Positions 15,048 through 23,594 are shown, numbered from the stretch's first letter. The stretch: DNA of 64,000 nt from Physcocola sp002396385 (GCA_946535435.1 CAMNDM010000002.1:62001-126000), one strand, 5' to 3'. Made by a program: numbers and translations. The notes: a model not told the origin generated them from the letters alone.

Positions 15048-17885
15048 TTAGTGGTTGTCTTGTCTTTTGGTTAGTTCTTTTGCTATTCTCGCTATCTCGG
15101 GGAGTAACAAAACGGGTAGGGTGCCTGCCAGTAGCAGTAGCCAGTCGGTGGCCTGCAGGCGGGTTACGTTGAACATCTCTCCGCCAAAGTTCACAATCAG
15201 CACTTGGCCGATCAGAATTACGGCCGATATGAAAAGGAATCCTTTACATTCGCCGAGGTGGTGGAAGGCCGATTCCCCCGTCATAAATGCCTTGGCATTA
15301 AACATATTCCAGAATTGCAGGAATACGAACAGGCAGAAGAACAGACTCAACTCTTTCGCGCTTATGCCGGTCCCTCCGGCTTGTGGGGCTAACAGGTCAG
15401 TCATGCCGGTAACTTCGTAGCGGTTGAAGACAAAGAGCAGTGCCAGTAGCAGTGTGGTAAACAGCACTCCGGTCACTATAATGTGCCTTGTCATGCTTTT
15501 GTTGATGATGAAGGCCTCTCTGTCGCGTGGCTTTTCGTGCATCACTTGCCTGTCTGGAGGTAACGATGCCAATGCCATGGCTGCGAAGGTATCCATTATC
15601 AGGTTGACCCATAGCATCTGTGTGACCGTCAGAGGCGACTGTGTGCCTACGAAGGCGCCAATCAGCACAATCAGGCAGGCGGCTACGTTCACCGTCATCT
15701 GGAAGAGGATGAAGCGCTGTATGTTCTGGTAGAGCGAGCGCCCCCACATAACTGCTTTGCCGATGCTGCTGAACGAATTGTCGATAATGGTAATGTCGCT
15801 CGCCTCTTTGGCAACACTGGTGCCGTCGCCCATCGACAGACCCACATGGGCCGACTTCAGGGCGGGAGCGTCGTTGGTGCCGTCGCCGGTTACGGCTACC
15901 ACTTCGCGTTCTTCTTCCAACGCTTTCACCAGGCGTTGCTTGTCCATTGGGCGGGCCCTGCACACCACCTTTATCTGTTTGGCGGTTCTTCGCAGAAAGT
16001 CCCATGGCATATCCTGTATTTGTTGCCCGGTGTAGATGTGGTGGCTCGTCAGGCAGTCGTTTTCTTCATAAGCATCGTCGGCGGTTGTCCATATTCCCAC
16101 TTCTCGGGCAATTTCTTTGGCGGTTTCGGCGGTATCGCCTGTTACCACAATTACCTTTATCCCGGCGGCTTGGCACTCTTTTACGGCATCGGGCACCTCT
16201 TTGCGGATAGGGTCGGCTATGGCCACCACTCCCAGCATCGTCATATCTTCAAGCCTGGTATTGTCCGCCGCTTTATAGGCAAAAGCCAGTGTACGCATAC
16301 CTTTGCGCTGGCTGCTTTTCAAGAACTCGTTTAGTGCCTCTTTGTCGTTTTCGCCCAGGTGGCCGCATTTCTCCATTACAATTTCTGGCGCACCTTTCAT
16401 ATAGAGCAGTTTCTGGCGCTCTCTCACCTGGCTTTCTACCAGGGTCGCCATATATTTGTGCTCGGTACTGAACGGAATCTCGTCCAACACTTTTGCTTTA
16501 CGGTAATCTTCGTGTCTGAGCGCGTCTGGCTGGCTGTCCATCCAGAGCAAGAGGGCACCTTCGGTCGGGTTGCCCAATACCTGCCCGTCCTTCCCGAGCG
16601 AAGCCGTACTGTTCACCGCCACACCTTCGTAAATGAGTTGGCGTTCAGCCTCTGTCTTGTTGCAGTAGTAGAATTGGCTTACCTGCATCTTGTTTTGGGT
16701 CAGGGTGCCGGTTTTGTCGGTACAGATGACGGTGGTGGCACCCATCGTCTCGCAGGCGTGCATTTTGCGCACCAGGTTGCTGTTCTTCAACATGCGGCGC
16801 ATGCTGTAGGCCAGACTCAGGTTTACCGCCATAGGCAGACCTTCGGGAACTGCTACAACAATCAGTGTTACGGCTATCATCAGCGTGTTCAGTGTATAGG
16901 CCATCAGTGCCGACAGTTCGGCTTCTGGTATCAGCATCTCGTGCAACCAGACGGTTAAAGCGAGAAATAAGACAAGGTAGCCGGCTATGCTTGCCGCTAT
17001 GGCTTTGTGGCTCCATTGGTCAAATTTATTTGCAATGAGGTAGAAGAAAACTGCGGTAGGCAGTGTGATGAGGAACGATGGCAGGGCAAAGTGGAAGTAG
17101 ACCAGCAGTTTGCCGATGATGATGAGGGCGGCAAAAGCATAACTGGCTTTGGTAATCAGTTCGCCAAGCCCGTCAAGTTGCTCGTTCAGCGGCGTCTTTG
17201 TGCTGTCGTCAATTTGTGTGGCTTTGTATACCTTGCCGCTTTCGGTATGGTCGCCAACCGCAAACACACGCATGGTGCCGTGTCCTTCCATCACTTTGGT
17301 CCCTTTCATCACATGGTTCGATGGGAAGGTCGCGTTAGCGTCGAAATGGCCCTTCTCTGTGGTTTTTTCGCATATAGGTTCGCCGGTAAGTGTCGATTCG
17401 TCTATTTTTAACTGGGTAGCCGCCAAAAGTTCTCCGTCGGCCGCAATCTCATCGCCGGTGTTGAACACCACAATGTCGCCTACAACCACGTCTTTTCTCG
17501 GAATGGAGGTGTGCTCTCCGTTCCTTATCACTTGCACAGGCTCGTTGTCGTTGACCTGGTTCAGCAACGAGAACTCCTTGTCGGCTTTCATCTCGAAAAT
17601 AAAAGACATGCCGGTTGCCAGCAATATGGCAATGAAGATGCCCATTGGCTCAAAAAATACCGTGGCGCCATGTCCGGGTAGGGCGAAATACTCGTAGCAC
17701 GATATGCCAATGCTCAGTGTGCCGGCTATAAGCAATATGACGATAAGGGGGTCGGTGAATTTTTCTAGGAATTTCTTCCACAGGGGCTCTTTCTCGACTG
17801 GTGTCAGAATATTCGCCCCATGCTTTTCCCGGCTTGACTCTACTTCTGCGTCGGTCAGGCCGCTGTATGTTTGAGTTGTGGTCAT
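15048..17885 (-). CDS. Calcium-translocating P-type ATPase, PMCA type (P2B)
   Basis: A 945-residue P-type ATPase that should move Ca2+ (or a similar cation) across the inner membrane. In order: N-terminal cation-ATPase domain, TLTGEP in the actuator domain (about residue 165), ion-site helix with VAVPEGLPMAVNLSLA, phosphorylation motif CTDKTGTLTQNK (Asp near 390), nucleotide domain with MKGAPEIV, hinge VTGDGTNDAPALKSAHVG, and six C-terminal membrane helices. The PEGLP helix and overall order fit the P2B group, without a calmodulin tail. About 50-70 residues of extra hydrophobic sequence precede the PEGLP helix (YLIANKFDQW, then LVLFLALTVWL), longer than in many bacterial members. It heads a leftward group with the TerB/DnaJ gene. 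Confidence 0.92.
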   Translation of the reverse strand: MTTTQTYSGLTDAEVESSREKHGANILTPVEKEPLWKKFLEKFTDPLIVILLIAGTLSIGISCYEYFALPGHGATVFFEPMGIFIAILLATGMSFIFEMKADKEFSLLNQVNDNEPVQVIRNGEHTSIPRKDVVVGDIVVFNTGDEIAADGELLAATQLKIDESTLTGEPICEKTTEKGHFDANATFPSNHVMKGTKVMEGHGTMRVFAVGDHTESGKVYKATQIDDSTKTPLNEQLDGLGELITKASYAFAALIIIGKLLVYFHFALPSFLITLPTAVFFYLIANKFDQWSHKAIAASIAGYLVLFLALTVWLHEMLIPEAELSALMAYTLNTLMIAVTLIVVAVPEGLPMAVNLSLAYSMRRMLKNSNLVRKMHACETMGATTVICTDKTGTLTQNKMQVSQFYYCNKTEAERQLIYEGVAVNSTASLGKDGQVLGNPTEGALLLWMDSQPDALRHEDYRKAKVLDEIPFSTEHKYMATLVESQVRERQKLLYMKGAPEIVMEKCGHLGENDKEALNEFLKSSQRKGMRTLAFAYKAADNTRLEDMTMLGVVAIADPIRKEVPDAVKECQAAGIKVIVVTGDTAETAKEIAREVGIWTTADDAYEENDCLTSHHIYTGQQIQDMPWDFLRRTAKQIKVVCRARPMDKQRLVKALEEEREVVAVTGDGTNDAPALKSAHVGLSMGDGTSVAKEASDITIIDNSFSSIGKAVMWGRSLYQNIQRFILFQMTVNVAACLIVLIGAFVGTQSPLTVTQMLWVNLIMDTFAAMALASLPPDRQVMHEKPRDREAFIINKSMTRHIIVTGVLFTTLLLALLFVFNRYEVTGMTDLLAPQAGGTGISAKELSLFFCLFVFLQFWNMFNAKAFMTGESAFHHLGECKGFLFISAVILIGQVLIVNFGGEMFNVTRLQATDWLLLLAGTLPVLLLPEIARIAKELTKRQDNH

Positions 17886-18016
17886 CTTGTTTTTCTCGTC
17901 TGTATTCTCTTACAAATATACGTTCTTTTTCCCTACCTTGCCTCGGGTTGCAACCTTGCAACTGAATTTTAAAGATGACTATTTTTCTCCCTATCCCATT
18001 TTTTGTAAAATCTCTT

Positions 18017-18886
18017 TTATTTTGTAGGAGTTTTAACGACAATGGGAACTTTGAACCGCGTGCGGACGGGAATGCCGTATAGTTGTGCGGGTATCCAATT
18101 GCCGCTTGTTGCAGATAGTGCTTCGGTGGCAATTTTGTTGAAGGCCGGATGGCTACTTTTGCTAACTTCTATGTTGGTTAGTGTCCCGTCTTTTTCAATG
18201 TTGAAAATAACCACTAGGACTGCATCTTTTTTCATCTTATCCTTTAATGCCTTAACAGTGGTGTTTGCCTCTATGCTGGCATAAACCTCTTTGTGCAATT
18301 GCTTGAAGCCTCCCTTGTAGTCGGGATTTTTGTCGAATTTCCACTGAATTTCGTTGCTGTTTTTAATTTTTTCTCTTTCTTTTTTTAATTCTTCTGTGCT
18401 TAAGTCGGAACAGGGTTCAATTATTGATATTCTTGAACTGTCTTCGTAGTTCTCGTCATAGTCATTAATATCTCCCATTATGTTATTCCATGGGTATAAG
18501 TAGAAGTTGATGGCGTCGTATGGAGGAGGTGGAGGAAGTGGAGGTGGTACGGAATCGGTAAAACCGGTTGTCGGAATATATTCTTCTAAGGAGTCTTCTG
18601 TAATGATTGAGGAATCTGTAGTCTCGTTTGCTGTTCTTGAGCCGTTGCAGGCCGACAGTGTCACAAGCGAGGTAGCAAGGCCTACGATTTTGACGAATTT
18701 CCCTGCTTGTTGGCGGAGTCTGAGCTCGTTCTCAATATAGCGGACTTCCGATTCACATTTTGGACAAGTGCCTTTGCAGAAACCAGTGTGGGTGCATGGT
18801 GTCGGGGCGTAGTCGATGCCGTTTGCATCGGCAACTGCCTTGCGTACTTCCCTTAGTTGGTTGCAGATATTTTTCCCTTTTTCCAT
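18017..18886 (-). CDS. Cys-rich N-terminal module + TonB C-terminal domain protein
   Basis: A 289-residue inner-membrane protein. Residues 1-62 form a Cys-containing head with Cys8, Cys31, Cys37, Cys41 and Cys44 (C-x5-C-x3-C-x2-C). Around it are ANGIDY at 21-26, GTCPKCE at 39-45 and RYIENEL at 49-55. A short hydrophobic segment (KIVGLATSLVTLSAC, 66-80) is the likely membrane helix. A Pro-rich stretch (about 110-117) leads to a C-terminal TonB-like domain (about 190-289; GNWIPAQLYGIPVRTRFKVP is its end). TonB domains pass energy from ExbB/ExbD to outer-membrane receptors, but no exb genes or receptor lie here. The same head is in the proteins at 28151 and 57233. LSAC resembles a lipobox but is not shared by the homologues. 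Confidence 0.78.
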   Translation of the reverse strand: MEKGKNICNQLREVRKAVADANGIDYAPTPCTHTGFCKGTCPKCESEVRYIENELRLRQQAGKFVKIVGLATSLVTLSACNGSRTANETTDSSIITEDSLEEYIPTTGFTDSVPPPLPPPPPYDAINFYLYPWNNIMGDINDYDENYEDSSRISIIEPCSDLSTEELKKEREKIKNSNEIQWKFDKNPDYKGGFKQLHKEVYASIEANTTVKALKDKMKKDAVLVVIFNIEKDGTLTNIEVSKSSHPAFNKIATEALSATSGNWIPAQLYGIPVRTRFKVPIVVKTPTK

Positions 18887-18909
18887 ACGAAATTACAAGT
18901 TTCTACTTG

Positions 18910-18917
18910 CAAATATA
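18910..18917 (-). promoter_or_regulatory. -7 element TATATTTG for the Cys-module/TonB gene
   Basis: The minus strand reads TATATTTG, 23 bp upstream of the start at 18886. No clear -33 box is seen. Confidence 0.55.
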
Positions 18918-19072
18918 GGCAAATTGATGTTCTCTTTAATCCCATCAAAACAGTCAATTTGAATTATTTTTTTTCCGTACTTTCAATAAAATTGTGGATT
19001 CCCGTGCCGTTTATTTGCGGAAAAATTGCAATTTTGCAATAGATAGGACTGATAGTTAGAGATTGTGCAAAT

Positions 19073-19297
19073 ATGTCAACGCAAGATAAGAACATACTCG
19101 AATTTTTGGTGGCGCTAATTAGTGAGTTTGCTACTCATCTTGGAATTACACAGGATGTGGCATACAATTATATCCGCAAGTATCACGGGCTTGAGTATTA
19201 TTTCAAGCATTACAATATCTTGCACACCTTGTCTTTCGAGGAAAACGTTGAAGACTTGATACAGGTTTGCGCTAATCATGGAGGTCTGTTGCGATGA
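19073..19297 (+). CDS. DUF3791 domain protein (possible antitoxin-type partner)
   Basis: A 74-residue protein matching DUF3791, a small helical family normally encoded in the same operon as DUF3990. The family pattern is visible in ILEFLVALISEFATHLGI, then AYNYIRKYHGLEYYFKHYN and HTLSFEENVEDLIQVC with a final GG. The following DUF3990-type frame starts inside its stop (ATGA overlap), as in intact operons. The pair is often treated as toxin-antitoxin-like, which I note as inference from context only. It sits at the edge of the AT-rich island, just inside the left border that the Cys-module/TonB gene marks. Confidence 0.75.
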   Translation: MSTQDKNILEFLVALISEFATHLGITQDVAYNYIRKYHGLEYYFKHYNILHTLSFEENVEDLIQVCANHGGLLR

Positions 19298-19479
19298 AAT
19301 TGTATCACGGTTCCAACATCGTTGTAGATTGTCCGGTGGTGGAAAAAGGTAGGCCTTTCAAGGATTTCGGTCGTGTGGCCTTTCTTTCATATTCCGAAAT
19401 CTCCAGAACACTGCTACTGGTTTCTATTATCAAAGCGCAGGTTACCTATATGGTGAATTGCAGGATGAACTATCTTTGA
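19294..19479 (+). pseudogene. DUF3990 gene, truncated/frameshifted remnant
   Basis: The frame begins MKLYHGSNIVVDCPVVEKGR, followed by PFKDFGR: the N-terminus of DUF3990, whose full members run to about 150-170 residues. After DFGR the family should continue with GFY and a long alpha/beta domain. Here the sequence changes character (VAFLSYSEISRTLLLVSI) and stops after 61 residues. In a neighbouring frame (about 19383-19484) a protein-like tail ending TGFYYQSAGYLYGELQDEL can be read, so an internal deletion that fused two gene fragments out of frame fits best. The overlap with the DUF3791 stop is typical of an intact pair. The product is unlikely to be active. Confidence 0.65.
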
Positions 19480-19484
19480 AGTAA
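19383..19484 (+). pseudogene. Out-of-frame coding fragment with T-G-F-Y-Y-Q-S-A tail
   Basis: This stretch, one frame off the DUF3990 remnant, ends in the protein-like sequence TGFYYQSAGYLYGELQDEL followed by a stop at 19482-19484. It has no start codon of its own. It is probably the 3' end of a deleted neighbouring gene now joined to the DUF3990 5' end. I cannot name its family. Confidence 0.35.
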
Positions 19485-19624
19485 GGCTTCTAAAGATGTA
19501 GATTATTAAAATTAAAGTCAAACAAATATATTTTATCCGTCGCAACCATGGTTGGGGCAATAACAAAACAGAAAAAGAACAGAAATATAACATATTAACA
19601 CATAACGCGCATTGACTATTATTT

Positions 19625-19811
19625 GCGTTCTCCTGAATAGCGTAGGAAACTAATCAGTAGGAATAAGAACACAAGAAATAGTGGTTAGGCAACTTCCGTG
19701 GGTGAGGTGTGCCTTATCGCTCTATATAAGAGTTCAATGTTTGTGCCTTTTGGCATGAGCATATCTTATAGAGCGATGAGGTTCCTTTTCCTACGCAGCC
19801 TCGGAGAACGC
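19625..19811. repeat. Nested imperfect inverted repeat (large stem-loop) upstream of the R-M genes
   Basis: Three pairs of arms are nested: 19625-19633 with 19803-19811 (9/9 bp), 19640-19649 with 19787-19796 (10/10 bp) and 19712-19726 with 19767-19781 (14/15 bp). The first two pairs form a 25-base arm with a 6-base internal mismatch. The sequence between is folded further by a short hairpin (19686-19690 with 19710-19714). No frame of note reads through the 19480-19896 gap, so this element is the main content of it. It could be a structured RNA, a regulatory stem for the downstream genes or the remnant of a mobile element. Confidence 0.6.
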
Positions 19812-19896
19812 ATAAGAAGGTTCATGCCTTTTTTGTGCGTTTTCGTGAGTGGTAGATCGATGCACCAGTTTTTTGCAACGATTTATCACGAAGATT

Positions 19897-21048
19897 ATGA
19901 GACGTCATATAGAAGGAACAAGTGACCTTGAACCTATAATAAAATGGCCAGGAGGTAAAGAAAAGGAACTACAGCAGATTATAGAACATTGCCCGCAGTA
20001 TTTTGAGAATTTTTACGAACCCTTTGTTGGTGGTGGTTCTGTATTTATGGCCATTCGAGCTGAAAAATACTTCGTAAATGATTTTAGTACAGAATTAATT
20101 AGTTTGTATCGTGCAATACAAGATACAGATAAAGATTTCTTTGCTTGTTTGGATGGGATGGAGCTGACATGGACGAATGCAGAGGCTTTTTCCCAGTTGT
20201 TTTATGATGAAATTGCAGAACTTTATATTCCATATAGGAAGGATGTAATTAATCAAGAGGAACTATGTGTACGAATAGATGTGTTTGTGAATGAACATCA
20301 GTTAGAACTGTCTCGGATACTTTCTGGAATAAGGCTGGATGAAGGTTGTTTTGTCCGTGAAGTTAAGCGAACTATAAAGGATAAAATGAAGCGGATGAAA
20401 AAGGTCGAGAAAGAAAGAGGAATCCTTTCTGAAGAAGATCTTCGAGATAACATAGAGACAATAATTAAAGGGGCTGTTTACATGTATTATCGTGGGCTAT
20501 ATAACAATCAAATGCTTGATAAAACATGGCAGTTACAAACATCGCTTTTCTTTTTTATGAGGAGTTATGCTTATAGTGGTATGTTTCGTTTCGGGGCTCG
20601 CGGAAACTTCAATGTTCCATATGGTGGAATAGCCTATAATTCAAAGCATCTTACTCATAAAATCAACTACTATCGAAGCTGTGAATTGATTGAACATCTC
20701 AAGAATGCACAGATTTTTAATCTAGACTTTGAAAGGTTTCTTCAGGAAAATCTTCCTACTGAAAATGACTTCGTATTTCTTGACCCTCCTTATGATACAG
20801 AATTTAGTACGTATGATCGTATTGAGTTTGGACGAAATGAACAGCAACGCCTTGCACATTATTTGATAAATGAATGCCAAGGTAGATGGATGTTGATCAT
20901 AAAGCACACAGATTTTGTTTTCAATCTTTACAATGGTCATCCTGGAATTTACATTTTGGCGTTTGATAAGGAATACGTTGTCAGTTTTATGAACCGCAAC
21001 AACAAGAACGTGAAACATTTACTAATAACAAATTACTTAAACCAATAG
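19897..21048 (+). CDS. Type II DNA adenine methyltransferase, alpha class (Dam/DpnM-like)
   Basis: A 383-residue N6-adenine MTase of the D12 class. It protects the host DNA against the endonuclease encoded next to it. IIKWPGGKEKEL near the N-terminus and YEPFVGGGSVFMAI (about residues 39-50) form the SAM-binding motif. FVFLDPPYDTEFSTYDR near 295 is the catalytic DPPY. The motif order FxGxG before DPPY defines the alpha class. An in-frame ATG at 19849 exists, but homology begins at 19897 (MRRHIEGTSDLEPIIKWP), so I used that start. The insert between motifs (about 60-240) should hold the target-recognition domain. Codon usage is AT-rich, unlike the neighbouring rarA and P-ATPase genes, in line with acquisition by transfer. 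Confidence 0.9.
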   Translation: MRRHIEGTSDLEPIIKWPGGKEKELQQIIEHCPQYFENFYEPFVGGGSVFMAIRAEKYFVNDFSTELISLYRAIQDTDKDFFACLDGMELTWTNAEAFSQLFYDEIAELYIPYRKDVINQEELCVRIDVFVNEHQLELSRILSGIRLDEGCFVREVKRTIKDKMKRMKKVEKERGILSEEDLRDNIETIIKGAVYMYYRGLYNNQMLDKTWQLQTSLFFFMRSYAYSGMFRFGARGNFNVPYGGIAYNSKHLTHKINYYRSCELIEHLKNAQIFNLDFERFLQENLPTENDFVFLDPPYDTEFSTYDRIEFGRNEQQRLAHYLINECQGRWMLIIKHTDFVFNLYNGHPGIYILAFDKEYVVSFMNRNNKNVKHLLITNYLNQ

Positions 21049-21057
21049 AACTAAATT

Positions 21058-22848
21058 ATGAGTTGGTCATGGCGCACAAAACCAAGGAGTATATTGCGAA
21101 CAATACAATGGTTCCCTTTCTTTGGAGCACTTGAGAATAAAAATTGGAATGAGAAGGATCCTGTGAACAAAGGCAGATTTGATAAAAAAACTGTTTATCC
21201 TGTTCGACGAGAATATATTTATAATGCTCATAGTGAGGAAGATACTTTTATTGGATCTCTTTCATTTCAAAAGTATCTTTCAGGGAAATATGATACAAAA
21301 GAAACAGAAAGTAACGGTCGTAATGACAAAACGACTTACGAATTTTTTGGTTTTGGATATGCTGATGAAGGAGGTGTGATTAGAGTTACTGATGTAGGAA
21401 GGCGTATTATACAAGGAACATTTGATGATGAAGATTTCCTTAAACAGTTATTAAAAATGCACTTCCCTAACAATATACGAAATAAAATACCTGAATTTTC
21501 TAATGATGATTTCGTTTATCCAATGGAATTAGTCTGTAAAGCCATAAAGAACTATGGCTTTTTGAATAGAAGTGAGGTTGCACTTTTGTTTGGTTGTAAA
21601 GGGGCTTCTTATTTAGATAAAGCTTTTAAGGCTATTTCTTCTTTTAGGGAGGCTTACAATGCGCTACCTAATAAAAACATAATTACAGAAGTTAAGAGAA
21701 TATTTAAAAATAGTTATGAATTCGGTTATGGTACTATGGATAATCAAGTAGACTCATATTATGACTATGCTGAATCTTTCTGTCGCAGTCTCGTTTACAC
21801 GGGGATGTTTAAGGCTACAGGACGTAGTCTTGCGACTAAAATACGAGTTCCTGATTATAATCAGTCGAAACTTGACATGATAATTGAAAACTTTGATTTT
21901 CCAAAGAGAACATTCCCGACACTCAAAACATACATGGATTGGTTTGGTTCTCCGGATTCTGTTTCGCTACCTTGGGATAATGTAGATGCTCGTAGAAATA
22001 TTGTCATAAAGAAAATAGAAAGCATAAAAGCCATGAGTGGCAATGATGAGTTTATGGCGAATTACGATGCTGATATTAAAGGCCTTGTAGAGGAAGTCAT
22101 CAGAAAGAATGAAAACGTGTCTGTTTTGAATACTATTACACAATTGAAGGAAGCTGAAAATGACCTTACGGAATTCATTACTAACATCAAGGAAAGAGAA
22201 TATGTAAGAAATCTTTCTCAAACGGAAAAAGCTCGAAATGAAATTATAGAAAAGTATGAAGAAATCATGGAAACAATAGATATGGGTGCGTTATGGTTAG
22301 AGGTGAATACGTGGAAATCACTATTGGCTATTGCAGGAAAAAAGACTGTAAAACGGAATTTCAATATTGAAGAAGATCTAACTCCGAAAAGCTTTGCTCC
22401 TGGTATTGGAAATACACCTGATATGGAAATGTACACTGCGAATTATATTGTCATTCCAGAGGTTTCGTTAATGACAGGTGTACAACAATGGGAACATGAA
22501 GCTTCAAGCGTTATAGATCATGTGCTTTCATTTATCAACGAAAACGAGGATAAAACGGTACTGGGTCTGTTTATATCAACGTCTATTAACATCAGAACGA
22601 AGTGGCAATTCTTTATTTTGAACAGAGAAAGCTGGGTGGGTAAATCTGTCCCTGTCGTACCTTTTACCATAAAGCAGTATAAAGAGGTACTTGAATGTTT
22701 TTATAATTATAATAGAAATATAGATGAGTTTACTGATATTATAAATTCGATTCATGCTATTGCGTTGGAATCCAGGAATTTCGATGAATGGTTCAAAAAA
22801 ACAGAATCTTTTGTTTCTAATTGGAAGAGTATGATAAAAACGGCGTAA
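21058..22848 (+). CDS. AlwI family type IIS restriction endonuclease
   Basis: A 596-residue endonuclease of the AlwI family, whose members (AlwI, and the related BstNBI/MlyI/PleI group) recognise short asymmetric sites and cut at a fixed distance. The N-terminus MSWSWRTKPRSILRTIQWFP, then YPVRREYIYNAHSEEDTFIG, is typical, and VTDVGRRIIQGTFD closes the first recognition subdomain. The C-terminal nuclease part includes NTPDMEMYTANYIVIPEVSL (about residues 460-480), where PD and PEVS probably supply the metal-binding acidic residues of a PD-(D/E)xK-type fold with a variant final residue. The gene starts 9 bp after the alpha MTase and ends 2 bp before the beta MTase. The exact target (GGATC and GAGTC are both known in relatives) cannot be read from sequence. 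Confidence 0.87.
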   Translation: MSWSWRTKPRSILRTIQWFPFFGALENKNWNEKDPVNKGRFDKKTVYPVRREYIYNAHSEEDTFIGSLSFQKYLSGKYDTKETESNGRNDKTTYEFFGFGYADEGGVIRVTDVGRRIIQGTFDDEDFLKQLLKMHFPNNIRNKIPEFSNDDFVYPMELVCKAIKNYGFLNRSEVALLFGCKGASYLDKAFKAISSFREAYNALPNKNIITEVKRIFKNSYEFGYGTMDNQVDSYYDYAESFCRSLVYTGMFKATGRSLATKIRVPDYNQSKLDMIIENFDFPKRTFPTLKTYMDWFGSPDSVSLPWDNVDARRNIVIKKIESIKAMSGNDEFMANYDADIKGLVEEVIRKNENVSVLNTITQLKEAENDLTEFITNIKEREYVRNLSQTEKARNEIIEKYEEIMETIDMGALWLEVNTWKSLLAIAGKKTVKRNFNIEEDLTPKSFAPGIGNTPDMEMYTANYIVIPEVSLMTGVQQWEHEASSVIDHVLSFINENEDKTVLGLFISTSINIRTKWQFFILNRESWVGKSVPVVPFTIKQYKEVLECFYNYNRNIDEFTDIINSIHAIALESRNFDEWFKKTESFVSNWKSMIKTA

Positions 22849-22850
22849 GA

Positions 22851-23594
22851 ATGAAAGATCAAAATTGGAGAAAACGTGTATTGAATGCAGATAGTAGGGA
22901 AATTCTAAAACTTATACCAGATAATGCTATTGATTTTATATTTACAGATCCTCCCTATAATTTGGCAAGACACTCCACAGGAAACATATCTCTCTTGGGA
23001 CGATCTGCTATCAACAATGATTTAGCTGAATGGGATTTAATTGAATTTAACCCGGAAGAATGGGTGGAGGATTTTGTTAGAATTCTAAAACCCTCAGGTA
23101 ATCTGTTTGTTTTCACGTCTTTTAATCAAATCGGACGATGGTTTAATGGCCTAGACCATAAATTTGATACCTCGAATTTTATGGTGTGGCATAAGACAAA
23201 TCCTACTCCAAAAATCTACAAAGCAGGCTTCCTAAATAGTTGTGAAATGGTGTTCACTTGTTGGAATAAACATCATACATGGAATTTTACTACGCAAGAT
23301 CAAATGCACAATTTTATAGAAAGCCCTATTTGTAGTGGTCCAGAACGACTTAAACATCCTAAACACCCCACTCAGAAACCTATTTCAATTTTAAAAAGAA
23401 TGATAGAAATAGCAAGCAATGAAGATGATATTGTGTTTGACCCATTTATGGGTGTTGGATCTATTGGAGTCGCGGCTATGCAGTTAAATCGTAGATTTAT
23501 TGGTGTTGAAATTGATCCTGAGTATTATAGGGCCGGCAAGAAACGGATTGAATATGAACTGGCTACTATGATGAAAAAGTCAAAAGATAAATAA
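22851..23594 (+). CDS. DNA methyltransferase, beta class, second modification enzyme of the type IIS system
   Basis: A 247-residue N4-cytosine/N6-adenine MTase. IFTDPPYNLARH (about residue 32) is the catalytic motif and FDPFMGVGSIGVAAMQLNRR (about 195-214) the SAM-binding one; catalytic motif first defines the beta class. HPTQKPISILKRMIEIA, just before, is a classic beta-class sequence. An ATG at 22821 is in frame, but it overlaps the endonuclease gene; homology starts at MKDQNWRKRV, so I chose 22851, two bases after the endonuclease stop. Asymmetric type IIS sites need both strands modified separately, which explains the two different MTases flanking one endonuclease. It is the right-hand gene of the AT-rich island. 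Confidence 0.9.
   Translation: MKDQNWRKRVLNADSREILKLIPDNAIDFIFTDPPYNLARHSTGNISLLGRSAINNDLAEWDLIEFNPEEWVEDFVRILKPSGNLFVFTSFNQIGRWFNGLDHKFDTSNFMVWHKTNPTPKIYKAGFLNSCEMVFTCWNKHHTWNFTTQDQMHNFIESPICSGPERLKHPKHPTQKPISILKRMIEIASNEDDIVFDPFMGVGSIGVAAMQLNRRFIGVEIDPEYYRAGKKRIEYELATMMKKSKDK

Noticed and set aside
18017..18886. LSAC at residues 77-80 of the TonB-type protein as a lipobox
   Set aside because: It is preceded by an about 65-residue hydrophilic Cys domain, and the OmpA-type homologue lacks the Cys, so lipidation is unlikely.
19684..19690. GTTAGGC as an integron attC half-site
   Set aside because: The complementary RYYYAAC partner is not found at the proper distance and there is no integrase; the larger inverted repeat explains the region better.
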